A stretch of 64,000 nucleotides of DNA from contig NZ_ML974130.1 in assembly GCF_004143485.2 (NCBI RefSeq), positions 1 through 64,000 on the forward strand, in the 5' to 3' direction. Made by a program: the position numbers and the translations under genes. This document shows positions 8,466 through 16,303 of the stretch, one piece after another; the stretch's first letter is position 1; every line of letters begins with the position of its first letter. Origin of the DNA: Halorussus amylolyticus (GTDB taxonomy: Archaea; Halobacteriota; Halobacteria; Halobacteriales; Haladaptataceae). The notes under the pieces are model-generated. The model worked only from the letters and a program-made list of their open reading frames with translations. It did no database searches and was not told where the DNA came from.

Positions 8466-9626
8466 TCACTCGTCGTCACCGGTCCGCGGCGGCGTTCCGG
8501 GCTGCGGTTCAGATTCGGAAGGCCCACCGGAAGCCGCGCCGTCGGAACGTTGCGGACGCCCGGCGTCCGGCGGTCGTTCGCGACCGCCGCCCTCGTAGGT
8601 GGTCCGCTCCTCGGGAGCGTCGCGCGCGTCGGGACCGTCCGACTCGGCCGAGTTCTGCATCTCCTCGATGGGGTCGAACGCGACCAGTCCCTTTCCGGCG
8701 GTGAACTCGTAGGCGGTCCACTCGGGAATCGCCAGCACGCCGCTCATCTTCCGGATTCGGATGCGTTTGATGAGCGTGTCCTTCACGAGTTCGCCGTTCA
8801 TCTGCATGTCCACGATGCCGTCTACCGCGTAACCGAGGTCGTGGGGGAAGGTCCGTTCCTCGCGGGCGATTGTCGCGCCCGCGAACACCGGGACGAACCG
8901 TCCCTTGCACACGTCGGCGCGGACGTCCTTCACGCAGTCGTAGGCCCGAATCGGCTGGACGAGCGACCCGAACTCGGTCAGCGAGTCGATGGCGACCATC
9001 CCGCGGTCGCTCATCCCGAGCGCTTCGAGACAGCCGTCGAGTTTGTTCTGGAGTTCGGTCACGTCGCTCGGGTCCCGGACCGTCTCGGTCACCTCGTGGG
9101 TGATGGCGCGGATGTGGCGGTTCCAGTGGTTCATCCGCTCGAACATGCGCGCGCGGTCGCTGACCCGGTAGGTGAAACAGTCCACGATGTGTAGCTGGCC
9201 GGATTCGAGGTACGGCAGGACGTTCCAGTCGAGCGAGAGGAACCCCTCGACCACCGACACCGGGGGTTCGGTGAACGTGACGACCACCGCGGGTTCGTCG
9301 CGCCGGAGCGTCCGCCAGACGAGTTCGGCGAGGAGCGCGTCGTCACGCGCACCCTCGTCGCTCGACACGAGGACGAACGAGTTTCGCGGGAACCCCTGCG
9401 GGAGAAATCTGTCGAGTCCCGAGACGCCCGTCGAAATCCGGCGAAAGCCGTGGTACTCGGTGAACACGCTGTCGCTCTCGACCATCGCCGTCCGACACGA
9501 CTCCGAACAGAATTCGTAGGCGGTCCCCTCGCAGTCCAGCGTGACCGCCCCCTTCGACAGCGGGAGGCGACAGAAGTCACAGAGTCGGCGCGCGTCGTCG
9601 GGAGCGTCCGTGCCAGTCATACCCAT
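8466..9626 (-). CDS. KaiC/RAD55-like ATPase homologue with N-terminal zinc finger, Walker A lost (HTR-like protein)
   Basis: A 386-residue protein of a haloarchaeal group often annotated HTR-like. Residues about 16-50 form a treble-clef or TRASH-like zinc site (CDFCRLPLSKG ... FCSESCRTAM). A RecA/KaiC-like fold follows: ISTGVSGLDRFLPQGFP, beta strands VLVSSDEGA, VVVTFTEPP, HIVDCF and VAIDSLTEF. The Walker A loop is degenerate (SSDEGARDD instead of GxxxxGKT), so ATP hydrolysis is unlikely. The last 70 residues are a low-complexity acidic tail. The minus-strand GGATAGATTC at about 9648-9657, 27 nt upstream, supports the ATG at 9626 as leaderless. Possible signalling or regulatory role. Confidence 0.85.
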   Translation of the reverse strand: MGMTGTDAPDDARRLCDFCRLPLSKGAVTLDCEGTAYEFCSESCRTAMVESDSVFTEYHGFRRISTGVSGLDRFLPQGFPRNSFVLVSSDEGARDDALLAELVWRTLRRDEPAVVVTFTEPPVSVVEGFLSLDWNVLPYLESGQLHIVDCFTYRVSDRARMFERMNHWNRHIRAITHEVTETVRDPSDVTELQNKLDGCLEALGMSDRGMVAIDSLTEFGSLVQPIRAYDCVKDVRADVCKGRFVPVFAGATIAREERTFPHDLGYAVDGIVDMQMNGELVKDTLIKRIRIRKMSGVLAIPEWTAYEFTAGKGLVAFDPIEEMQNSAESDGPDARDAPEERTTYEGGGRERPPDAGRPQRSDGAASGGPSESEPQPGTPPRTGDDE

Positions 9627-9814
9627 CGCGTAGGGAGCGAGCGGAAAAGAATCTATCCCGGCCTCACGAGTCGGTCACCCAACCGTTCGGCCATTCAGTC
9701 GCTCGACCGGCCCCGTCGCTTGACCACCCGCTCTCTCGGCCACCCGTTCGCTCGACCCCCGCTCCGGTCGGAGCGCCCGAGGGGTTTAACTAATCCGTCA
9801 TCGAAATGTGAACA

Positions 9815-10216
9815 ATGCGCGTACGAGACGCTGTCGAGGAGGACGGCGAGGCGCTCGGTACGCTCGCCGACGCCCCGGCGGAGGTGATGCGGAACGTGGT
9901 CCACGACCGGACCGTGCGAATCGCCGAAGACGGCGGGGACGACGCCGAAATCGTCGGCTTCGTGGGGTTCGACGCCACGCCGGGGACGGTCCGCGTGACC
10001 TATCTCCGGGGGTCGCCGAGCGCGTGCGAACGCCTGCTTGACGAACCGGTCCGGTTCGCGCGGAAAGAGGAGATGGCGGTCGAGGCGCTGGTCCCCGAGC
10101 GCGAAACCGAGACGAGGACGGTGGTCGAAGGCGCGGGGTTCGAGCGGACGGGCGACGGCCCGCGATTCGACGGGAGCAGGACGCTGAAGTACCGACTCGC
10201 ACCGCCGAGCGAGTGA
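9815..10216 (+). CDS. GNAT-like acetyltransferase domain protein
   Basis: A 133-residue protein starting MRVRDAVEEDGEALGTLADAP, the usual first strand-helix of GNAT N-acetyltransferases. A central strand (EIVGFVGFDATPGTVRVTYLRG) and a closing VEGAGFERTGDGPRFDG also fit the fold. The acetyl-CoA loop (Q/RxxGxG/A) is not clearly present, so activity is uncertain. GTTTAACTA (about 9783-9791) lies 28 nt before the ATG, giving a leaderless start. The gene stands alone. A GAGT microsatellite overlaps the end of the gene and the following bases. Confidence 0.7.
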   Translation: MRVRDAVEEDGEALGTLADAPAEVMRNVVHDRTVRIAEDGGDDAEIVGFVGFDATPGTVRVTYLRGSPSACERLLDEPVRFARKEEMAVEALVPERETETRTVVEGAGFERTGDGPRFDGSRTLKYRLAPPSE

Positions 10217-10265
10217 GTGAGTGAGTGAACGCGAACGGTCGCCACTCCGTTCCCCCTCGCCGCAG

Positions 10266-10288
10266 AACCCCTCCGTTTCAGGTGGAAC
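10266..10288 (-). promoter_or_regulatory. ORB-like sequence outside the origin
   Basis: On the minus strand this reads GTTCCACCTGAAACGGAGGGG, differing from the origin boxes at 16088 and 16273 at only two of about 20 positions. It lies between two genes, about 100 bp upstream of the asparaginase start and 5.4 kb from orc1. Binding by an Orc1/Cdc6 protein is inferred from sequence alone. Confidence 0.55.
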
Positions 10289-10386
10289 ATTCGGGACCAA
10301 TCCGCACGGAGACACGTTCCGATTCGAATCCGGCAACCCCGTCCCGTGAGCGTGGACTTATGCGGATAGGCGTGCGACCAAATAGC

Positions 10387-11370
10387 ATGACACCGACAGT
10401 CCGGATACTGAGTACCGGCGGCACCATCGCCAGCACCTCCGACGGCGACGACGACGCGAAGTCGCCGTCGAAGTCGGGCGACGACCTCGTGGCCGCCGTG
10501 CCCGAACTCGCCGACCACGCCGACATCGAAGTCGAAGAAATCGCGCAGGTGTCGGGGTTCGACATGGACTTCGAGAAGATGGCGGCGACCGCGAGGGCCG
10601 CCGAGGCGGCCGCCGCCGAGGGCGTGGACGGACTCGTCGTGACCCACGGCACCGACACGATGGAGGAGACCGCCTACTACCTCGACCTCGTGACCGACCT
10701 CGACGTGCCGATTACGCTGACCGGCGCGCAGCGACCGTTCGACCAAGTCGGGACCGACGGCCCGCCGAACCTGCTCGCGTCGGTCCGAACCGTCACGGAC
10801 GACCGCTTCTCCGACGGCGTGTATCTGACCTTCAACGACGCGGTTCACGCCGCCCGCGAGGTGACGAAGAGCCACACCAGCAAACTCGAAACGTTCGCGT
10901 CGCCCGAAACCGGACCGGTCGGCGAGTTCACGCCTTCCGGCCTGCGACTGCTCGGCGACCCCGGTTCGCGCGCGGTCTCGATGCCCGGCACGGAGGTCGA
11001 TGCGGACGTCGCGCTCGTGACGAGCGCGGCGGGCGTGACCGAGCGAGCGGTCGAGCGCGCGCTCGAAGACGGGGCCGACGGTATCGTGGTGGCCGGGACC
11101 GGACTCGGAAACGTGACCGGCGGAATCGGTCGAGCGATGGTCGAAGCGCTCGACGACGGCGTGCCGGTCGTGGACACCTCGCGGTGCTACGCCGGGCGGG
11201 TCGCCGGACTCTACGGCGGCGACGGCGGCGGCCGAACCCTCGAAGACGCTGGCGTGATACAGGGCGGCGACCTCCCGGCGTGGAAGGCGCGCGTGAAGCT
11301 CGCACTCGCCATCACGCACACCGACGACCTCGACGGCGTGCGCGCGTACTTCGAGGACGACGAGCGCTGA
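10387..11370 (+). CDS. L-asparaginase, type I/II family
   Basis: Hydrolyses asparagine to aspartate and ammonia. The 327-residue protein has both catalytic threonine motifs: ILSTGGTIAST at about residues 7-17 and VVTHGTDTMEETAYYL at about 80-95. The C-terminal domain has GIVVAGTGLGNV. A reading frame continues upstream to 10225, but ATG 10387 is chosen because it aligns with the family start. A box-A-like CTTATG lies about 27 nt before it. The neighbours do not suggest an operon. Asparaginase and Glu-tRNA amidotransferase GatD share this fold, but the length and lack of a GatD N-terminal domain favour asparaginase. Confidence 0.9.
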   Translation: MTPTVRILSTGGTIASTSDGDDDAKSPSKSGDDLVAAVPELADHADIEVEEIAQVSGFDMDFEKMAATARAAEAAAAEGVDGLVVTHGTDTMEETAYYLDLVTDLDVPITLTGAQRPFDQVGTDGPPNLLASVRTVTDDRFSDGVYLTFNDAVHAAREVTKSHTSKLETFASPETGPVGEFTPSGLRLLGDPGSRAVSMPGTEVDADVALVTSAAGVTERAVERALEDGADGIVVAGTGLGNVTGGIGRAMVEALDDGVPVVDTSRCYAGRVAGLYGGDGGGRTLEDAGVIQGGDLPAWKARVKLALAITHTDDLDGVRAYFEDDER

Positions 11371-11388
11371 GAAGCAGAGCCGGGCGGA

Positions 11389-12984
11389 TTAGCTGAACTT
11401 TCGAACCGTCATGTCGAGCGTGTCGAGGTCGAGAATCGGCGCGTACCCGGCGTCGGGGTCGATGTTGACCGACTTCTGGAACTCGGTCTGGGACTGCCAG
11501 CACCCGGAGTTGACCGCGAGGACGTTGTGGTACTTCCCCCAGCCGAGTTTGTGGACGTGGCCGGTGTGGAACACGTCGGGCACCGAGTCCATCACGAGGT
11601 AATCGCGGTCCTCGGGCGCGAGGCGGGTCTTCCCGCCGAACTGGGGTGCGACGTGGCGCTTCTTGAGGAGCTGATACATCGCCTTGTGAGGCTCCTCGTA
11701 GCTGGCTTTCTCCTCGGGGAGTTCGGCGATGACCTCGTCGAGCGAGATGCCGTGGTACATCAGCACGTCCACGCCCTCGACGGTGACCGTCGAGGGGTTG
11801 CCCGTGATTTCGGCGTCGTGGGCCGACATGATGTCCCGGAGTTCCTCGTCGAAGGCTGGCTGAGGTTCGGCCAGTCGGACCGCGTCGTGGTTGCCCGGAA
11901 TCATCACGATGTCGAGGTCTCCCGGCACCTCCTTCAGGTACTCCGAGAACTGCTCGTACTGGTCGTAGATGTCGATGATGTCGAGTTCGTCGTCCTGATT
12001 CGGGTAGACGCCGACCCCCTCGACCATGTCGCCCGCGAGGAGCAGGTACTCGACGCGTTCGGCCTCGGGAGTGTGAAGCCAGTCGGCGAACCGCGACCAC
12101 GCGTCGGCCATGAACTCCTGGCTCCCGACGTGGACGTCGCTGATGAGCGCGGCTTGGACGTGGCGGTCGGCGGTCGATGGCTTGTACGTCCGAGGCACGT
12201 CGGGGAAGTACAGCGAGTCCACGAACAGGATACCGTCGCCGTCGTCGTTATCGTTCGAGAGGGTTCCCTCGACCGCGATGACCTCGTCGTGGAGGAGTTC
12301 GTCCACCGCGTCGGCGAACTCGCGGTCCTTCATCACGAGGCAGGGGTAGACGCCGCTGGTGTCCTCCAACTCTATCAGCCAGTGACCGCTCGCGGTCGAG
12401 CGAATGTCGCTGACCATCCCGATGATGGCGGTGTCGCCCCCGCCGGGCATCGCCTGAACGGCCGAAGTGGGGCGGGCGTTGACCCGACCCCGGAGCTGTT
12501 TCGAGAGGCGTTCGAACCGGTCCTGAAACACCGTGACGAAGTCCTTGTACTCGCCGGTCCCCGTGCTCTCGCCGGTCACGTCACCCGAGACATCGAGCGA
12601 ACGGGCGTCGAGGTCGTGGTCCCTGACCGACTCGTCCGGGCGAGTCGAGTCGTCGGAGTGAACCGCATCGTCGGAATCCGCCGAGCCCACCCCCTTTGTT
12701 TCAACTGGAGAACCCGATTCAGTCGGTTCGTCTTCACGATTGACCGCTCCATCCGAAACGGAGCCGCTTCTCGAAGCGGCTCCGTTTCCGTGACGACCCG
12801 ACTCGTCGAGGATGCCTCGCACGTGGTCCGCAGATATTTTCAACGCGTCCGCGGGCGCGCGCTCGACTGCGGCCGCGAGCGCGCCCGCGGGGTCGCTCGC
12901 GCCCGCGAGGAGCGTCACCGCCTCCGGGTCGGCGTTATAGCCGCGGCTTGTGAGTTCGCGAGCGATACGAGCCGGGGTCTCCAT
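11389..12984 (-). CDS. polB: DNA polymerase D small subunit (DP1)
   Basis: Proofreading exonuclease and structural subunit of the archaeal replicative polymerase PolD. The protein has 531 residues from the ATG at 12984 (METPARIARELTSRGY); the in-frame extension upstream looks non-coding. Residues about 60-150 are a low-complexity acidic linker. An OB fold (GMVSDIRSTASGHWLIELEDTSG) precedes the calcineurin-like phosphoesterase domain, with all metal motifs present: SDVHVGS, LAGDMVEGVG, PGNHDAVR, MYHG and TGHVHKLGWG. The partner DP2 is encoded at 32347-37392, as in most haloarchaea not in the same operon. Confidence 0.95.
   Translation of the reverse strand: METPARIARELTSRGYNADPEAVTLLAGASDPAGALAAAVERAPADALKISADHVRGILDESGRHGNGAASRSGSVSDGAVNREDEPTESGSPVETKGVGSADSDDAVHSDDSTRPDESVRDHDLDARSLDVSGDVTGESTGTGEYKDFVTVFQDRFERLSKQLRGRVNARPTSAVQAMPGGGDTAIIGMVSDIRSTASGHWLIELEDTSGVYPCLVMKDREFADAVDELLHDEVIAVEGTLSNDNDDGDGILFVDSLYFPDVPRTYKPSTADRHVQAALISDVHVGSQEFMADAWSRFADWLHTPEAERVEYLLLAGDMVEGVGVYPNQDDELDIIDIYDQYEQFSEYLKEVPGDLDIVMIPGNHDAVRLAEPQPAFDEELRDIMSAHDAEITGNPSTVTVEGVDVLMYHGISLDEVIAELPEEKASYEEPHKAMYQLLKKRHVAPQFGGKTRLAPEDRDYLVMDSVPDVFHTGHVHKLGWGKYHNVLAVNSGCWQSQTEFQKSVNIDPDAGYAPILDLDTLDMTVRKFS
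12687..12713 (-). promoter_or_regulatory. Weak ORB-like sequence inside polB
   Basis: The minus strand reads TCCAGTTGAAACAAAGGGGG followed by TGGG, matching the ORB core GAAACRAAGGGG and its trailing G-rich string. It lies in the low-complexity linker part of the coding sequence, so chance is a real alternative. Confidence 0.3.
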
Positions 12985-13055
12985 CGGCACGTGTGTCACA
13001 TTTCGGGCGCGAATCAAAAGTATGCCGAACCGACTCGGCAATGCGAAGGCGCGCT

Positions 13056-13122
13056 GCGAACCGCGGCACAACAGCTACGAACCACGGCGTGACAGCTACC
13101 GAACCGCGGCGCGACAGCCTTA
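13056..13122. repeat. Three imperfect 22-bp tandem repeats
   Basis: Units begin CGAACCGCGGCACAACAGCTA, CGAACCACGGCGTGACAGCTA and CGAACCGCGGCGCGACAGCC. They lie in the intergenic region between the divergent polB and signal peptidase genes. The near-helical period suggests a protein-binding array or slippage product. Confidence 0.7.
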
Positions 13123-13199
13123 CGTGGAGCGTCCGAGCCGACCAGTTTCGCGCGACTGACCCGGAAAATTGACAACCGCGGAACGGCAACGTGGTGTCG

Positions 13200-13988
13200 A
13201 TGAGTGCTCCCCGAGACGAAACCTCGTCGGACGACGCCGACTCCGACGCCGAGCGCGAACCCCCCGCCGATTCGGCGGGGGGTTCGCGCGACGAGCCTGC
13301 GGACACGCCGCAGGCCGCATCGGACCCTCGCTCGGACGGCGGCGGGCGCGAGCCGGGCACCGGCCCGGTCGCGCTGATTCGCCGATTCCGTCGGAGCGAC
13401 CACGAGGCGGTCGTGTTCGTCCGCGAGATGTTGAGTAGCGCGGCCATCGTCCTCGCCATCGGCCTGCTGCTGTTCGCCATCAGCGGCGTCTGGCCCCCGA
13501 TGGTCGCCATCGAGAGCGGGAGCATGGAACCCCAGATGTACAAGGGCGACCTGGTGTTCGTGATGGACGAGAACCGACTCGTCCCCGACGCCGCGCAGGG
13601 CGACACGGGCATCGTGACCCACACCGCCGGAGCGAGCGCGGGCTACTCGAAGTTCAACAATCCGGGTGACGTGATAATCTACGAGCCCTACGGCGACGAC
13701 CGCCGAGTTCCGATAATCCATCGCGCGATGTTCTGGGTCGAAGAGGGCGAAAACTGGTACGACGAGGCCGACCAGGACCACCTCCGAGCAGATAACTGTT
13801 CGGAGTTGAGCAAGTGCCCCGCTCCTAACTCGGGGTTCATCACGAAGGGAGATAACAATCAGTACTACGACCAGTCGGACCGGATGGGAATCAGCGACCC
13901 CGTCAGGCCGGAGTGGGTCCGCGGCACCGCCGAAATCCGCGTCCCGTGGCTCGGCTGGGTTCGGCTCTACTTCTCGGGCGCGGCGTAG
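13200..13988 (+). CDS. Signal peptidase I (Sec11-like)
   Basis: Membrane serine protease that cleaves Sec signal peptides. The protein has 262 residues from the ATG at 13200; two GTG codons just upstream are alternatives. An acidic, low-complexity cytoplasmic N-terminus (1-60) is followed by a membrane segment (AAIVLAIGLLLFAISGVW), then the catalytic Ser motif VAIESGSMEPQMYKGDLV. The ER/archaeal-type catalytic His is in PIIHRAMF, and the Asp is in FITKGDNNQYYD. The C-terminus WVRLYFSGAA is short. The ATG was preferred as the only nearby ATG in frame. Confidence 0.92.
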   Translation: MSAPRDETSSDDADSDAEREPPADSAGGSRDEPADTPQAASDPRSDGGGREPGTGPVALIRRFRRSDHEAVVFVREMLSSAAIVLAIGLLLFAISGVWPPMVAIESGSMEPQMYKGDLVFVMDENRLVPDAAQGDTGIVTHTAGASAGYSKFNNPGDVIIYEPYGDDRRVPIIHRAMFWVEEGENWYDEADQDHLRADNCSELSKCPAPNSGFITKGDNNQYYDQSDRMGISDPVRPEWVRGTAEIRVPWLGWVRLYFSGAA

Positions 13989-13999
13989 AATTTCCGGCG

Positions 14000-14043
14000 T
14001 TTTCGGTTTCGCTTTTCGTCCTTTTCGGTTTCGCTTTTCGTCC
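14000..14043. repeat. Perfect 22-bp tandem duplication
   Basis: The unit TTTTCGGTTTCGCTTTTCGT plus CC occurs twice with no mismatch at 14000-14021 and 14022-14043. It lies between the convergent signal peptidase and orc1 genes. Its T runs could terminate the rightward transcript. A partial ORB-like sequence (minus strand CACGCGAAACGAGGGG) abuts it at 14042-14057. Confidence 0.75.
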
Positions 14044-14097
14044 CCTCGTTTCGCGTGCGGAGCGGGTCAGGCCGAAGATAGTCAGGTCGAGGGCGAG

Positions 14098-15618
14098 TCA
14101 GTTGTCGAATCGAGCCTGCACGAACGGTTGGACGTTCTCGATGTCGCCGAGTCGGGAGTCGGACATCAGCACCGCCTCGGTCTCGTCGATGGGAACCGAG
14201 AGGCTGATTTCTTTTGTCCGGCCGTATCGGCCCTTGCTCACGACCACAGCGTTGACGATACCGAGCATGTCGAGTTCGCTGATGAGGTCGGTCACGCGGC
14301 GCTGGGTCAGCACGTCGGCGTCGATTTCCTCGCAGAGGCGCTTGTAGATGTTGAACACCTCGCCGGTGTTGATGTTGTGGACGCCGTTCTTTTCGAGCGA
14401 GATGATGGAGAACAGGACGAGTTTCGACTGCGTGGGGAGGGTGCGGACCACCTCGACCACGCGGTCGAGTTCGATTTTCTCCTGTGCCTTCCGAACGTGC
14501 GTCTCGGTCACGCCCTCGGACTGGTCGCGCTCGGCGAGTTCGCCCGCGGTCCGGAGTAGGTCGAGCGCGCGCCGGGCGTCGCCGTGTTCCTGAGCGGCGA
14601 ACGCCGCACAGAGCGGAATCACGTCGTCGCTGAGCGCGTCGGTTTTGAACGCCACGTCGGCGCGATGCTGGAGGATGTCCCGGAGTTGGTTGGCGTCGTA
14701 CGGCGGGAAGACGATTTCCTCCTCGCCGAGCGAGGATTTGACTCGCGGGTCGAGGAAGTCGGTGAACTTCAGGTCGTTCGAGATGCCGATGATGGAGACG
14801 CGGGAGTTTTCGAGTTCCGAGTTCATCCGCGAGAGATTGTAGAGAGTGTCGTCGCCCGATTTCTCGACCAGCTTGTCGATTTCGTCGAGCATGATGACGA
14901 CCACCCGTTCCTCGTAGTCCACCGCGTCGAAGAACGTGCTGTAGACGCGGTCGGTCGGCCACCCGGTCATCGGGACCGGTTCCATCTCCTCGCGGTCGTC
15001 TTCGAGGGCTTCGATTCGCGCGTCGATTTCCTCGGGCGCGTCGAACTCGGTGTCCGCGAGCGAGGACTCCGTGATGGCGTCGAATTCGGCGGTCGTGGAA
15101 TTAGCGGTCGCCTCCTCACGGAGCGCCGATAGCTCGTCGATGCGGTCGGAGACGAACTCGCGGTTGCTCTCGATGAATTTGTTGGCGAGTTGGGCGAGGA
15201 CGCGATACTGGGTGTCGGTCACCTCGCAGTTGATGTACTCGACGTTGCAGGGGACGTCGTACTTCTGAGAAGTGCTTTCGAGTTCCTTGCTCACGAACTT
15301 CGCGCTCGCGGTCTTCCCGGTCCCGGTCTTCCCGTAGATGAGGATGTTCGACGGCGTCTCTCCCCGGAGCGCCGCGACCAGAATCGTCGCCATGTTGTTT
15401 ATCTGGTCCTTTCGATGCGGGAGTTCGTGCGGCGTGTACGACGGACGGAGCACCTCCTTGTTCTCGAAGATAGGCTCTCCCGACAGCAGGTCGTCGAACA
15501 GTCCCTGGTCGTCGCCCTCGTCGTCGAGAACCACGTCGTCCAAATCGACGTTCTCGAAGCTCCGGTCGGGACCGGTCTCGACCCCGTCGTCCGTCGGTTG
15601 CGTGTTTTCGTCAGACAT
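14098..15618 (-). CDS. orc1: Orc1/Cdc6 replication initiator
   Basis: Binds origin recognition boxes and loads MCM. The protein has 506 residues from the ATG at 15618; the longer frame upstream crosses the ORB and is not coding. Walker A is YGKTGTGKTAS (about 95-105), Walker B VVVIMLDEIDKL (about 240-252) and sensor 1 GISNDLKF. The insertion around 150-215 is acidic and long for the family, as in several haloarchaea. The C-terminal winged helix runs from about 400 (EIDADVLTQRRVTDLISELDMLG). It sits beside its likely cognate origin and an ORB overlaps its promoter, suggesting autoregulation. Confidence 0.95.
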   Translation of the reverse strand: MSDENTQPTDDGVETGPDRSFENVDLDDVVLDDEGDDQGLFDDLLSGEPIFENKEVLRPSYTPHELPHRKDQINNMATILVAALRGETPSNILIYGKTGTGKTASAKFVSKELESTSQKYDVPCNVEYINCEVTDTQYRVLAQLANKFIESNREFVSDRIDELSALREEATANSTTAEFDAITESSLADTEFDAPEEIDARIEALEDDREEMEPVPMTGWPTDRVYSTFFDAVDYEERVVVIMLDEIDKLVEKSGDDTLYNLSRMNSELENSRVSIIGISNDLKFTDFLDPRVKSSLGEEEIVFPPYDANQLRDILQHRADVAFKTDALSDDVIPLCAAFAAQEHGDARRALDLLRTAGELAERDQSEGVTETHVRKAQEKIELDRVVEVVRTLPTQSKLVLFSIISLEKNGVHNINTGEVFNIYKRLCEEIDADVLTQRRVTDLISELDMLGIVNAVVVSKGRYGRTKEISLSVPIDETEAVLMSDSRLGDIENVQPFVQARFDN

Positions 15619-15630
15619 GCGTTCGTTACG

Positions 15631-15652
15631 ACCCCTCCGTTTCGGGTGGAAG
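15631..15652 (-). promoter_or_regulatory. ORB overlapping the orc1 promoter
   Basis: The minus strand reads TTCCACCCGAAACGGAGGGG, 13 bp before the orc1 start codon. That is where the start site of a leaderless transcript and its upstream contacts would lie. No TATA box is clear here, so Orc1 binding could repress its own gene. Confidence 0.8.
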
Positions 15653-15864
15653 ACGTGCGGCGCACGACCAAATTCCGACGAAACCGACCGAAAGCGGCGG
15701 TGAGTCGGAGGTAAGAAGTCGCAGACACGTCCAGTTGATGCAGGAGAACCAAAGGTCCAGCAGGCTATTAAAATCTTTCTTCTTTGGCTCACACATGGAC
15801 AAAAGCCCGAGGGCACCGGGGATGTGTCGTACACACCGGGGATATGTCGTACGCTGCCGATTTA

Positions 15865-15887
15865 CCGCCCTCGTTTCGGGTGCGACC
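15865..15887 (-). promoter_or_regulatory. Degenerate ORB in the origin
   Basis: The minus strand reads CGCACCCGAAACGAGGGCGG, keeping the CACCCGAAACGA core but with a broken G string. A related half, TTTTGGGTGCGACCAG, follows at 15897-15912. Confidence 0.5.
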
Positions 15888-16087
15888 AGTTCGTGCTTTT
15901 GGGTGCGACCAGCACGTGATTACGGTAATTCGCGCTTGGCTATATTTTCAAACCAGATGTGAACGTCGGATGAGAACGTCGAATGAGAACGTTCGATGTG
16001 TTAATTTCGGATCGAACACGAAACTGAACTCAAGCGGCGAAGAAAAAGAAGGAGAACCGAGACAAGTGGTACCACGCAACAGTGATG

Positions 16088-16116
16088 CCCCCCACCCCTT
16101 CGTTTCGGGTGGAACG
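16088..16116 (-). promoter_or_regulatory. ORB, left of the unwinding element
   Basis: The minus strand reads TTCCACCCGAAACGAAGGGG followed by TGGGGGG. The first 27 bases are identical to the box at 16273 but in the opposite orientation. The G-rich string faces away from the AT-rich element. Confidence 0.88.
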
Positions 16117-16139
16117 GGAAAACGGTGGGGCGGGGGGAG

Positions 16140-16260
16140 GGTCTATTATGTAGCGGAATACTTAATACTCTGCTACAGAAACAGTATCTGCAAACCATTC
16201 TCCATTGTTAATTTGGTTAGATGTATCCGTGGAATTAGACGCTCGTCTCTCCCCACCACC
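16140..16260. other. AT-rich candidate duplex unwinding element
   Basis: About 60% AT between two inverted ORBs, including TCTATTATGTAG, ATACTTAATACTC and CATTGTTAATTTGG. In haloarchaeal origins the unwinding element is flanked by inverted ORBs in this way. Confidence 0.65.
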
Positions 16261-16272
16261 CGTCTTCTCCTC

Positions 16273-16303
16273 CGTTCCACCCGAAACGAAGGGGTGGGGG
16301 TGG
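16273..16303 (+). promoter_or_regulatory. ORB, right of the unwinding element
   Basis: The plus strand reads TTCCACCCGAAACGAAGGGG followed by TGGGGGTGG. It forms an inverted pair with 16088-16116, with about 156 bp between them. Confidence 0.88.

Noticed and set aside
10209-10228. GAGT microsatellite after the GNAT-like gene
   Set aside because: A few copies overlapping a stop codon; no evidence of function beyond slippage.
13056-13122. Possible CRISPR array
   Set aside because: Units are only 22 bp, directly adjacent without spacers, and there are no cas genes.
13250-13290. Hairpin CCCCGCCGATTCGGCGGGG near the signal peptidase start
   Set aside because: It lies inside the coding sequence in a Pro/Ser/Gly-rich part and needs no separate role.
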